Below, in pieces: positions 1 to 5,512 of a DNA stretch of 6,517 nucleotides. The stretch is from positions 850 to 7,366 of the forward strand of contig DKIT01000196.1 in assembly GCA_002454415.1 (NCBI GenBank), given 5' to 3'. The translations under genes and the position numbers were made by a program. This DNA comes from Sphingobacterium sp. UBA6711. GTDB lineage: Bacteria > Bacteroidota > Bacteroidia > Sphingobacteriales > Sphingobacteriaceae. The stretch's first letter is position 1. Each line of letters begins with the position of its first letter. The notes under the pieces were generated by a model. That model ran no database searches. It was not told the DNA's origin and worked only from the letters and a program-made list of their open reading frames with translations.

Positions 1-563
1 CGTACTAATTCTCCGTTTTCATTTTTCTTGCGCGCTGTAACGAGCCAAAAATCTGCAGCTCCAGTAAGACCTTGCCAATGTTTTTCACCTTTGATATAGT
101 ACTTGTCATCCCGCTGTTCGTAAGATGTCCGCATATTGAGCGCGTCACTGCCATAAGCCTGTTCGGTAATCATTAATCCTCCCATTGCTTGCTTCTCCAA
201 AAATTGCGGGAATACTTTCTCTTGAAGTAATGCATTGCCGTACTTGGCAAAAGGCTCCAAAAATAAAGCAATATTAATACCGAAGATTAGAGAAAGGGAT
301 AACGACTCATAAGAAGCGGCTGCCAACACACCCAAAGATTCTTTAACATGAAGGCCGCGACCACCGTGATTTTCGGGGATAGCAACCGATAAGGGTTGCA
401 TTTTCATGATCTCAGCTAAAAACTCAGGCGGTAGCCCACGCGTTAAGCTGAGCGAGTTGTAATCGTACTCTTTATTAAATAAGCTTGATAGCCTAGTTTT
501 AAAATCCGCAATAAACAAATCGAAATCTTGGGTTATATTATTGTGTTCTGAAACCTTAAGCAT
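1..563 (-). CDS. Acyl-CoA dehydrogenase family protein, N-terminal part (gene cut by left window edge)
   Basis: This is an FAD-dependent acyl-CoA dehydrogenase-type flavoprotein, a family that introduces an alpha-beta double bond into acyl thioesters in the cytoplasm. About 187 residues are visible. The all-helical N-terminal domain holds the family signature around residues 59-71 (VAIPENHGGRGL, compare vPExxGGxG). The middle beta-domain starts with MITEQAYGSD at 131-140, the TExxxGSD motif that contacts flavin and substrate. It continues with a YxxxGxKxW-type segment and an AADFWLV strand at about 156-176. The start is the ATG at 561-563; no strong ribosome binding site precedes it, as is usual in Bacteroidota. 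The C-terminal helical domain, which carries the catalytic Glu in most members, lies outside the window. Substrate and pathway therefore cannot be assigned, and this could be a degradative or a biosynthetic (acyl-ACP-linked) member. The AraC-type gene directly upstream on the same strand may control it. Confidence 0.9.
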   Translation of the reverse strand, partial: MLKVSEHNNITQDFDLFIADFKTRLSSLFNKEYDYNSLSLTRGLPPEFLAEIMKMQPLSVAIPENHGGRGLHVKESLGVLAAASYESLSLSLIFGINIALFLEPFAKYGNALLQEKVFPQFLEKQAMGGLMITEQAYGSDALNMRTSYEQRDDKYYIKGEKHWQGLTGAADFWLVTARKKNENGELV

Positions 564-662
564 CTTTAAATATGTAATTAAATGATGTGAAAATGTAGAT
601 TGAACCAATGAGAATAGAGCATTATGCCGAGTTGAAATCCTCTTTTGCTTCAATCTGTTACA

Positions 663-670
663 CAAAATTA
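663..670 (-). promoter_or_regulatory. Possible -7 box upstream of the acyl-CoA dehydrogenase gene
   Basis: Read on the minus strand this is TAATTTTG, a full match to the Bacteroidota -7 pattern TAnnTTTG. It lies about 100 bases upstream of the ATG at 563, within the 176-base gap after the AraC gene. No convincing TTTG -33 box sits 19-21 bases further upstream, so this is only a candidate. Nothing else recognisable is in the gap, and no hairpin terminator follows the AraC gene. Confidence 0.2.
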
Positions 671-739
671 ACTGCTATGAATTTGATTCGCTTGTGTACT
701 TTGGTATAAAAGATAGGACTAATCGTGCATATTGAAAAG

Positions 740-1606
740 TTAACTAGCTCTGTTTCGATAGGAAGTAGGAGAAACACCTACAACTTTTTTGAAAAGACGA
801 GAGAAGTAGGAAGGATCTGAAAAATCCAGCTCATAACAGATATCCGCTATGCTTTTATTGGATTCAAATAATAGAAACTGACTGTGCATGATTAACACTT
901 CAAGTATAAGTTCTTTGGAAGACTTTTTAAATACTGAAAATACACAGCGATTGAGGTAGTTTGTCGAGACAGCGAGTTTATCGGCATAAAAGGAGAGTTG
1001 CTTTTGTTTCTTGAAGTTTTTGTGCACAAGCTGTTTAAACATCATGGCGATTTCCTGCCTCCGATTGAGCGCTTGATTGGAGGAAGAGAGTTTGATAATT
1101 TTTAGAAGTGCTGATTTTAATAAACTCTCGAATAGTTCCTTATAAGGAATCTCAGAAAGAAGCTCGTCATAAAGTAGTCGAAAGAGTTCTTGGAGATTGC
1201 TACTGTCTTGAATTGTAAGATTGAGCAAAGGCGAGATGTTAAAAATATTTAGAATCTCTTGTTCTCTAAAGATCGAGGTCATTGCATTATCGTTGATCAA
1301 AACACAATATCCTTTAGCTGATTTATCGACTGATTTTATGGTGGAGATATTGCCATAATTACTGATCAGGATGGCTGGCGCTTGTACAACGTATTCCTTG
1401 GCACCAATTTGATGTTTAAAATAACCTTCGGTGATGTGGACAAGAAGATTGTAGCCTAAGAAAATGGGAGGCGTGGGAAATTTTATGTAAGGTGCTATTT
1501 CACTCAGTTGGAATATTTTGATTGGGGATTGTTGGTATCTTAGATGTTCTAGACTACCTGTCATAAAACGATCTACAAACTCACCCGCATTTACCTGTTT
1601 TTCCAT
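740..1606 (-). CDS. AraC-family transcriptional regulator
   Basis: This is a 288-residue DNA-binding regulator. Residues from about 30 to 150 form a cupin-like sensor region of the kind found in AraC proteins, with a run of short beta-strand segments and no recognisable ligand motif. The C-terminal 100 residues are a typical AraC/XylS double helix-turn-helix. The first HTH is at about 203-226 (LSFYADKLAVSTNYLNRCVF). The second is at about 252-284 and contains SIADICYELDFSDPSYFSRLFK followed by GVSPTSYR, the family signature. Length and layout are normal for the many 280-300 residue AraC regulators of Bacteroidota. The start is the ATG at 1604-1606. The gene lies directly upstream of the acyl-CoA dehydrogenase gene on the same strand, so that gene is a likely target, though this is only a context inference. 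A promoter candidate and an imperfect inverted repeat lie 85-140 bases upstream and may allow autoregulation. The effector is unknown. Confidence 0.93.
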   Translation of the reverse strand: MEKQVNAGEFVDRFMTGSLEHLRYQQSPIKIFQLSEIAPYIKFPTPPIFLGYNLLVHITEGYFKHQIGAKEYVVQAPAILISNYGNISTIKSVDKSAKGYCVLINDNAMTSIFREQEILNIFNISPLLNLTIQDSSNLQELFRLLYDELLSEIPYKELFESLLKSALLKIIKLSSSNQALNRRQEIAMMFKQLVHKNFKKQKQLSFYADKLAVSTNYLNRCVFSVFKKSSKELILEVLIMHSQFLLFESNKSIADICYELDFSDPSYFSRLFKKVVGVSPTSYRNRAS

Positions 1607-1690
1607 GATTAATATTTATAAAAAATTAAGCGCATCATAGCTTTCGACAGTCATCCGTTGTTCAATTAGAAATTACGCTCAATAATATCC

Positions 1691-1722
1691 CAAAGGTAGT
1701 GTGATAAAACTTGTTTGGCAAT
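1691..1722 (-). promoter_or_regulatory. Candidate Bacteroidota-type promoter for the AraC gene
   Basis: On the minus strand the -7 box reads TACCTTTG (1691-1698), an exact match to TAnnTTTG. An ATTG at 1719-1722 lies 20 bases upstream, in the expected -33 position, and matches TTTG at three of four bases. The -7 box is 85 bases upstream of the AraC start codon, which would leave a leader of about 75-80 bases. Confidence 0.4.
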
Positions 1723-1744
1723 TTTAACAAACGATTTGTCAAAC
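1713..1744. repeat. Imperfect inverted repeat, possible operator upstream of the AraC gene
   Basis: GTTTGGCAAT (1713-1722) and TTTGTCAAAC (1735-1744) are inverted copies matching at 8 of 10 positions. Their centres are 22 bases apart, about two helical turns. The first arm overlaps the proposed -33 box. This arrangement would suit a dimeric regulator binding one face of the DNA, possibly the AraC protein itself. AraC sites are more often direct repeats, so the assignment is tentative. Confidence 0.3.
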
Positions 1745-1886
1745 TAAAGCTTTATTCTTAGTCTAATTTTTATTGAAGTGTAAATAGACTGCTCAAAGGG
1801 GCAAGCAGACCGAGCTTTATGTTCCCTATTTGATGAATAAACGCTTTGCGATAGTTGGCATTGCAATGGAAGGATCACTTACCTTT

Positions 1887-1958
1887 TTATTTTCTCAAAA
1901 TTTTTTCCATGGGCTTACCCTTAGCCAATTCATCAATTAATTTGTCTAAATAACGAAC
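1887..1958 (-). pseudogene. Detached C-terminal tail of the DUF2200 gene, in frame after a stop codon
   Basis: Reading on in the same frame past the TAA at 1959-1961 gives VRYLDKLIDELAKGKPMEKI and then LRK, followed by a second TAA at 1887-1889. This is the ending expected of DUF2200 proteins, which continue from a DPLxQ motif into a RYLDKLxDELAKGKxMEKIL tail. The tail has no frameshift or further stop, so the break is a single base change and probably recent. It may not be translated unless the stop is read through or is a sequencing error. Confidence 0.8.
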
Positions 1959-2237
1959 TTACTGAACCAAAGGATCTTGAATGTCCTCTATACGATAACC
2001 ACAGATGACACCCTTAATTTTAGAAATATTCGAGTTTAAATTTGGGGCATGTTTAAAGAAATGTTCAAAGTCAATCTTATCATCAATTATTTGCTGTAGG
2101 GATGTCGGACTATAGCCGGTAAGCCAAAAAATAATCTCATCGACTTCTTCCTTCGAGCGTCCTTTCCTTTCAGCCTTTTGGATATAGAGCGGATACACAC
2201 CAGCGAATGACATGCGATATATTCTCGTGTTGTCCAT
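1959..2237 (-). CDS. DUF2200 family protein, truncated by an in-frame stop codon
   Basis: The product has 92 residues. It shows the DUF2200 pattern from its first residues: MDNTRIYRMSFAGVYPLYIQ, then KAERKGRSKEEVDEIIFWLTGYS, then a central FEHFFKHAPNLN segment and IKGVICGYRIEDIQDPLVQ. The family is a small cytoplasmic protein group of unknown function, usually about 115 residues. Here a TAA (1959-1961) replaces the residue after Q92, and the remaining 23 residues are encoded in frame just beyond it. The full reading would be 1887-2237. A likely ancestral codon is AAA (Lys, one transversion) or CAA (Gln, one transition), since related proteins carry either residue there. The start ATG at 2235-2237 matches the family start. 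The gene is divergent from the E1-like gene, with a 191-base gap, and is probably unrelated to it. Whether the shortened protein is stable is not known; the alternative call is a pseudogene. Confidence 0.85.
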   Translation of the reverse strand: MDNTRIYRMSFAGVYPLYIQKAERKGRSKEEVDEIIFWLTGYSPTSLQQIIDDKIDFEHFFKHAPNLNSNISKIKGVICGYRIEDIQDPLVQ

Positions 2238-2428
2238 TTTTACAAGTTCTATTTATTAAAGATATTCATTTTACCTTAACGCTCAGTAATTTTTATTTGA
2301 AAATAAGGAAAAACTTAAACAAGTTGGAATTGGGCTATCAGAAAAAACTGCTTAGCAATTTCTTTAATAATAATATTATAAATTATAATTCTATCTTTAT
2401 GTGATACAAAATTATTGAAATATTAGCT

Positions 2429-3178
2429 ATGGATTTGAGGTATATTCGGAACAACATACATATTAAAGAAGAGGAGCAAAAACATATAAAAGATTTTCCC
2501 GTATTGATAGGGGGATGTGGAATAGGGAGTTATATCGCAGAATGCTTATTGCGGATGGGTTTCGAAAATTTGACAATCACTGATGGAGATATTGTTGAAT
2601 TGACAAACCTAAACCGTCAAAATTATACAAGCAAGGATATTGGTGTCAAGAAAGCAATAGCCTTGCGAGATCGTTTGCATGCAATTAATCCAGAAGCCAA
2701 TATAACAGTATTTCCTGAATTTATTGATAAGGACAACTTGTATGATATCGATCTCAATCATAAGGTTGCCATTAATGCACTGGATTTTTCTTCCGATATC
2801 CCTTTTGTTTTTGACCAATATATGGCCAAAAGAAATATACCCGTAGTACATCCTTATAATTTAGGTTGGGCAGGATTTTTAACTGTTCTTCCTCCCGAAG
2901 GCCTTAATCTGCAATCGTTGGAAAAGGCACATCATACATTTGAACTAAACGTCGGTAAATTTATTGTTGACAGTTTAAAAACAAGGGGTATAGAAACTAA
3001 ATGGTTTGAGGAATTTCTAGCAGAATATGGTAAGATAGCATTGACGTCTCCTCCACCGCAGCTATCGGTAGGTTTATATCTCTTATCTGGAATGGTAAGT
3101 CACGTCGTGTTCAATTTGGCAACATATAAACCTGTAAAATTCTTTCCGGATTCTTATTATTTATCAATGATGAGCTGA
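2429..3178 (+). CDS. ThiF/E1-like adenylyltransferase family protein
   Basis: This 249-residue protein belongs to the ThiF/MoeB/HesA (E1-like) superfamily, which uses ATP to adenylate a carboxylate, classically the C-terminus of a ubiquitin-like protein. Visible motifs are the nucleotide-binding glycine loop GGCGIGS (28-34), the ribose-binding acidic pair TDGD (51-54), the NLNRQ box (60-64, equivalent to NxxRQ), GVKKA with a conserved Lys (72-76) and NALDFSSD (116-123), where D119 corresponds to the catalytic Asp. The only cysteines are C30, inside the glycine loop, and C39. The CxxC zinc sites and the active-site Cys of MoeB and ThiF are missing. The C-terminal SPPPQLSVGLYLLSGM segment (about 207-222) fits the helix that closes the fold. 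An adenylation-only role is likely. The acyltransferase-like gene 118 bases downstream on the same strand is the probable partner. No ubiquitin-like protein is encoded in the window. The start at 2429 is preceded by AT-rich sequence without a ribosome binding site. Confidence 0.88.
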   Translation: MDLRYIRNNIHIKEEEQKHIKDFPVLIGGCGIGSYIAECLLRMGFENLTITDGDIVELTNLNRQNYTSKDIGVKKAIALRDRLHAINPEANITVFPEFIDKDNLYDIDLNHKVAINALDFSSDIPFVFDQYMAKRNIPVVHPYNLGWAGFLTVLPPEGLNLQSLEKAHHTFELNVGKFIVDSLKTRGIETKWFEEFLAEYGKIALTSPPPQLSVGLYLLSGMVSHVVFNLATYKPVKFFPDSYYLSMMS

Positions 3179-3226
3179 ACTTAATATAATTGAAAAAAAT
3201 ATTCGTTCCATTGCACTTTTGTGTAG

Positions 3227-3234
3227 TAAATTTG
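3227..3234 (+). promoter_or_regulatory. Candidate -7 box upstream of the acyltransferase-like gene
   Basis: TAAATTTG is an exact match to TAnnTTTG and lies 62 bases upstream of the ATG at 3297. TTCG at 3202-3205, 21 bases upstream, is a three-of-four match to the -33 TTTG. If real, the acyltransferase gene can be transcribed separately from the E1-like gene as well as by read-through; no terminator hairpin separates the two genes. Confidence 0.3.
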
Positions 3235-3296
3235 TTGCTGTGGGAATTTAAACGAAAAGTCTTTATTTTTATAATTGCATATCGAATAATATTTGC

Positions 3297-3989
3297 ATGA
3301 ACTGGACGCCTGAAAATTATTATTTTACCAAGCTTAATAAAAACGAACTTCCTGAACTTATTCATTTTTATTTAGTAACGACTCAGGAGCATTACAAACT
3401 GGATAGTTATTCCGAAGAGGAATATAAGTTTGATTTCGAGTCATTAATAGAAGAGGATCAGACTTTTTTTGATCGTTCGATTTATTATGTGCTTCGAAGT
3501 AAGCTTGACAACGGCATTCAAGCATCTATTAGAATTACTTTCTGGGATAAGGAAACGAGTTTACCAATTCAGAAATTATTTGATATCGAAACAGAAAGTT
3601 TGTTAATTCCACACGTAACCAATTTTTGGCATATTGGACGTTTTGTTATTTCTGGAAAGATAATAGGGAATCGAATCAATATCCTAAAAAAGATGCTTTT
3701 TGATGCTTTTTATGGCCCATATAGCCTTGGTAGCGGATTAATCATAGCTGAATGTGACCTGAAAGTCGTGAATACACTTCGGAAATTAGAAATTGAATCT
3801 TATCAGCTTGGCGATCCGATTATTTACTTATATTCTGAGACTTTACCAATTTATATTAAATCGGAATGGCTGGAAACCTTTGTAGAAAAAAATAAGTATT
3901 CCCAGCTTAGCATAGGAAATAATGTGGATATCCAAAAATTTGTTGAAATGTCTAACCAGATGCGATTATGCTCAAAAAATAGTGAATAA
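3297..3989 (+). CDS. GNAT-fold acyltransferase-like protein (FeeM / autoinducer-synthase-like)
   Basis: This 230-residue cytoplasmic protein has no signal peptide or membrane segment. The pattern fits the N-acyl amino acid synthase (FeeM) and acyl-homoserine lactone synthase branch of the acyltransferase fold. An early strand carries ASIRITFWD (76-84), placed like the xxRLxP strand. WHIGRFVISG (111-120) is placed like the E(I/V)(S/G)R(F/L)xV signature, here with His in place of the usual acidic residue. A GLIIAECD strand follows (147-154), then a helix and a terminal IIYLYSETLPIYI strand. Members of this branch move an acyl group from acyl-ACP or acyl-CoA to the amino group of a small molecule; the substrate here is unknown. 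The call rests on motif order, not on a close match. The gene follows the E1-like gene by 118 bases on the same strand, and its TAA is two bases from the stop of the convergent LuxR-type gene. The start at 3297 gives the longest sensible frame; no ribosome binding site is evident. Confidence 0.6.
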   Translation: MNWTPENYYFTKLNKNELPELIHFYLVTTQEHYKLDSYSEEEYKFDFESLIEEDQTFFDRSIYYVLRSKLDNGIQASIRITFWDKETSLPIQKLFDIETESLLIPHVTNFWHIGRFVISGKIIGNRINILKKMLFDAFYGPYSLGSGLIIAECDLKVVNTLRKLEIESYQLGDPIIYLYSETLPIYIKSEWLETFVEKNKYSQLSIGNNVDIQKFVEMSNQMRLCSKNSE

Positions 3990-3991
3990 CA

Positions 3992-4753
3992 TCAAAAAAG
4001 AGATAATTCAATGGCTAATGCTGTAGCTTCTGTTATACTTTTGACTTTTAGTTTCGAAAATATCTGTTTTTTATGAAATTTTACTGTATCAATTGATACA
4101 TATAACCGATCTGCTATTTGGTCCATCGTAAGACCTTGTGCCGAAAAGAGAAGAATATCCTTTTCACGGGGTTTCAGTTTAATACGTGGAGTTTCTACCC
4201 AAATATCTTTATCCAGATCATATTCAAATTGTTTCCCATCTTCATCAGATTTAAATCGAATGTTTCCCGAGTTTGCATGCGAGGACATCGAAACCAGGCA
4301 GAGCGCAATCCAAGGATTGGAAAACTTATCCAAGAGCAGGGGCTTTAGTTTATGGTTCACTAAAAGCGGTTTATTGCCGGGTTGTTTTAAATGGAAATCA
4401 TATGATATGGAAAATTTTAAGCGATCTTCGGCGTCTAAATTTCCAAAAAAGTCAAAACCAACGTCGTTAATTTTTTTTAGTAAATGCAAATCGCTCTCAG
4501 GGACATTATTAACATAGTGATAATAACCCTCCCTCATTACTTCAGTAGGAGTGCTTCCACATAAAAAAATCGGATTATCCGAAACAAATAGGAAACTTTT
4601 CTTTGAATAATCAATTAAATATATGCTTTGATAGGTTAATCTGCTGAGGGATTTAGCAAAATTAATAAATGCTTCGACAATCTCATAATCATCTTTGCTA
4701 AAGTCGTCTTTAACGTGTATCGGCTTGAAAAAATCTTCAATCTTAATTTTCAT
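3992..4753 (-). CDS. LuxR-type HTH regulator with a PAS-like sensor region
   Basis: From the ATG at 4751-4753 this encodes 253 residues. The C-terminus (about 191-250) is a LuxR/FixJ-type helix-turn-helix: LKPREKDILLFSAQGLTMDQ leads into IADRLYVSIDTVKFHKKQIF and then SKLKVKSITEA, matching the LTxRExEIL, IAxxLxxSxxTVxxHxxxIxxKL pattern. The N-terminal part (about 20-170) looks like a PAS-type sensor with a segment SIYLIDYSKKSFLFVSDNPI, a layout very common among stand-alone Bacteroidota regulators. There is no receiver domain and no typical autoinducer-binding domain. An upstream ATG at 4852 would add 33 residues, but these look non-conserved and cover likely promoter sequence, including a CATCTTTG -7-like box at 4765-4772, so the shorter start is preferred. 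The gene converges on the acyltransferase-like gene with two bases between the stops and is divergent from the GH92 gene. Targets and signal are unknown. Confidence 0.85.
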   Translation of the reverse strand: MKIKIEDFFKPIHVKDDFSKDDYEIVEAFINFAKSLSRLTYQSIYLIDYSKKSFLFVSDNPIFLCGSTPTEVMREGYYHYVNNVPESDLHLLKKINDVGFDFFGNLDAEDRLKFSISYDFHLKQPGNKPLLVNHKLKPLLLDKFSNPWIALCLVSMSSHANSGNIRFKSDEDGKQFEYDLDKDIWVETPRIKLKPREKDILLFSAQGLTMDQIADRLYVSIDTVKFHKKQIFSKLKVKSITEATALAIELSLF

Positions 4754-5008
4754 AGTGTAAAGTACAAAGATGATCCGTAATCGCTTTTGAATACCACATA
4801 AAATCGATGTTGTCTTGGCTTGCAAGTTACAAAAATAAGGGCGTAATCTCAATTTATACGCTAGAAAAAGGCTTTTTTACAATCCTATCCTTACATTGTA
4901 ATCATCGTCAAAGTAATATCTTAACCTGTTCAAAATATTAAATCTCTATCTAGCAATCAAATAAGTTTCTACACAAATGGGTAGAATATTGTTTATAATG
5001 ATAATACA

Positions 5009-5029
5009 AAAGATAATACTATTATCTTT
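5009..5029. repeat. Perfect 9-base inverted repeat
   Basis: AAAGATAAT (5009-5017) and ATTATCTTT (5021-5029) form a perfect 9-base stem with a three-base loop. Eight of the nine pairs are A-T, so it would be a weak RNA hairpin. It is not followed by a long T run and is too far from either flanking gene's end to be a terminator for it. Confidence 0.45.
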
Positions 5030-5040
5030 AAGGCTTTAAA

Positions 5041-5097
5041 GCAAATAATTGTATAAATATAACTTATTGGATCTAAATTGCCAATAGTAATTATTGC
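5041..5097. repeat. Nested inverted repeat
   Basis: An inner stem TATTGG / CCAATA (5065-5070 with 5081-5086) encloses a 10-base loop and is extended by two more pairs past a bulged T. An outer stem pairs GCAAATAATT (5041-5050) with AATTATTGC (5089-5097), with one bulged A. Together they could fold as one long, AT-rich hairpin with an internal bulge. No known RNA family is recognised. Confidence 0.35.
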
Positions 5098-5128
5098 TTT
5101 GCCTAAGTTTTCGATAAAGTTTTAATCC

Positions 5129-5174
5129 CGAGATGACGAAGTCTAGCGATTTTTTAATTCGTTCGCTCATCTCG
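5129..5174. repeat. Long inverted repeat with a 12-pair stem
   Basis: CGAGATGACGAA (5129-5140) pairs with TTCGCTCATCTCG (5162-5174) over 12 pairs with one bulged C at 5166. The loop is 21 bases and contains a T run. The eight outer pairs are perfect and are GC-richer than the surroundings. A short alternative stem, AGCGA (5145-5149) with TCGCT (5163-5167), would compete with it. It may be a structured RNA element, a protein-binding site or the trace of a lost element. Confidence 0.4.
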
Positions 5175-5327
5175 AAGCATAGTTTCCACGAATAGTTAGC
5201 TGAAAAATTTTTGTAGGTTGAAGTTGTCCGCTCCCACAATAAATCTCCCAAGTTTTCTCGCCTGTAAATCAAGTCTATTATTTTCTAGGTTTCGTGGGAA
5301 TTAGATTCAACTTATTTTTTAGAAAGT

Positions 5328-5339
5328 ATGTATATACAT
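5328..5339. promoter_or_regulatory. 12-base perfect palindrome, possible operator
   Basis: ATGTATATACAT is its own reverse complement. It ends 13 bases before the proposed -33 box of the GH92 promoter, a suitable place for a dimeric regulator. The alternating TA core raises the chance that it arose by composition alone. Confidence 0.3.
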
Positions 5340-5352
5340 TTTGCTTTTATCA

Positions 5353-5383
5353 TTTGATATTTGTTTTTTTTATAGTAATATTG
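5353..5383 (+). promoter_or_regulatory. Candidate Bacteroidota-type promoter for the GH92 gene
   Basis: TTTG at 5353-5356 is followed after 19 bases by TAATATTG at 5376-5383, which differs from TAnnTTTG at one position. Spacing fits the primary sigma factor of this phylum. The start codon is 129 bases downstream of the -7 box, so the transcript would have a leader of roughly 120 bases. Confidence 0.35.
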
Positions 5384-5512
5384 TGCTTAAAGTTTGGCTT
5401 ATAAACGTTTTTTTTGGGGTATTAAATGTGTGTACAATGTGATTCTTGTTATGAGTCTTTTGTGTAATTTATGAGAAAAGCAACTGATGTAATTAAAAAT
5501 TATAAATCTTAA

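Larger units (their letters stand above)
4754..5512. other. 759-base gene-free divergent region
   Basis: This is AT-rich sequence between the LuxR-type gene (leftward) and the GH92 gene (rightward). Read on the minus strand, 4830-4837 is TATTTTTG, an exact TAnnTTTG match 77 bases upstream of the LuxR start but without a -33 box; CATCTTTG at 4765-4772 is an alternative with one mismatch. The middle (5009-5174) holds three successive inverted repeats, and the right part holds a palindrome and a promoter candidate. No RNA gene family is recognised. An open frame at 5036-5272 (minus) has no recognisable protein features and is not called. The size is large for this phylum and may reflect a decayed gene or complex regulation. 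Confidence 0.5.

Noticed and set aside
1859..1868. CATTGCAATG palindrome downstream of the DUF2200 tail
   Set aside because: It leaves no loop for a hairpin and has no adjacent T run on the minus strand, so it is not a terminator; a 10-base palindrome can occur by chance.
2207..2404. Open frame on the plus strand, 65 codons, across the DUF2200 start and the divergent gap
   Set aside because: It begins inside the DUF2200 gene on the opposite strand, has low-complexity Asn/Ile/Phe-rich sequence and no domain features.
4118..4517. Several plus-strand open frames opposite the LuxR-type gene
   Set aside because: They overlap a gene with clear family motifs on the other strand and show no protein features of their own.
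4754..4852. 33-residue N-terminal extension of the LuxR-type protein
   Set aside because: The extra residues are Arg/Cys-rich and unlike the family, and the DNA holds promoter-like boxes close to the internal ATG at 4753.
4865..4877. AAAAAG-G-CTTTTT symmetric stretch, considered as a terminator
   Set aside because: The centre is a single base, too small for a hairpin loop, and no gene ends beside it.
5036..5272. Open frame on the minus strand, 78 codons, in the large gene-free region
   Set aside because: The predicted protein matches no family I recognise, contains the inverted repeat at 5129-5174, and has no promoter or start signal. A decayed gene cannot be excluded, but a call is not supported.
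5183..5300. TTTCCACGAA (5183-5192) and TTCGTGGGAA (5291-5300), considered as terminal inverted repeats of a small element
   Set aside because: The match is only 9 of 10 bases, no target-site duplication was found outside the arms, and the enclosed sequence encodes nothing recognisable.
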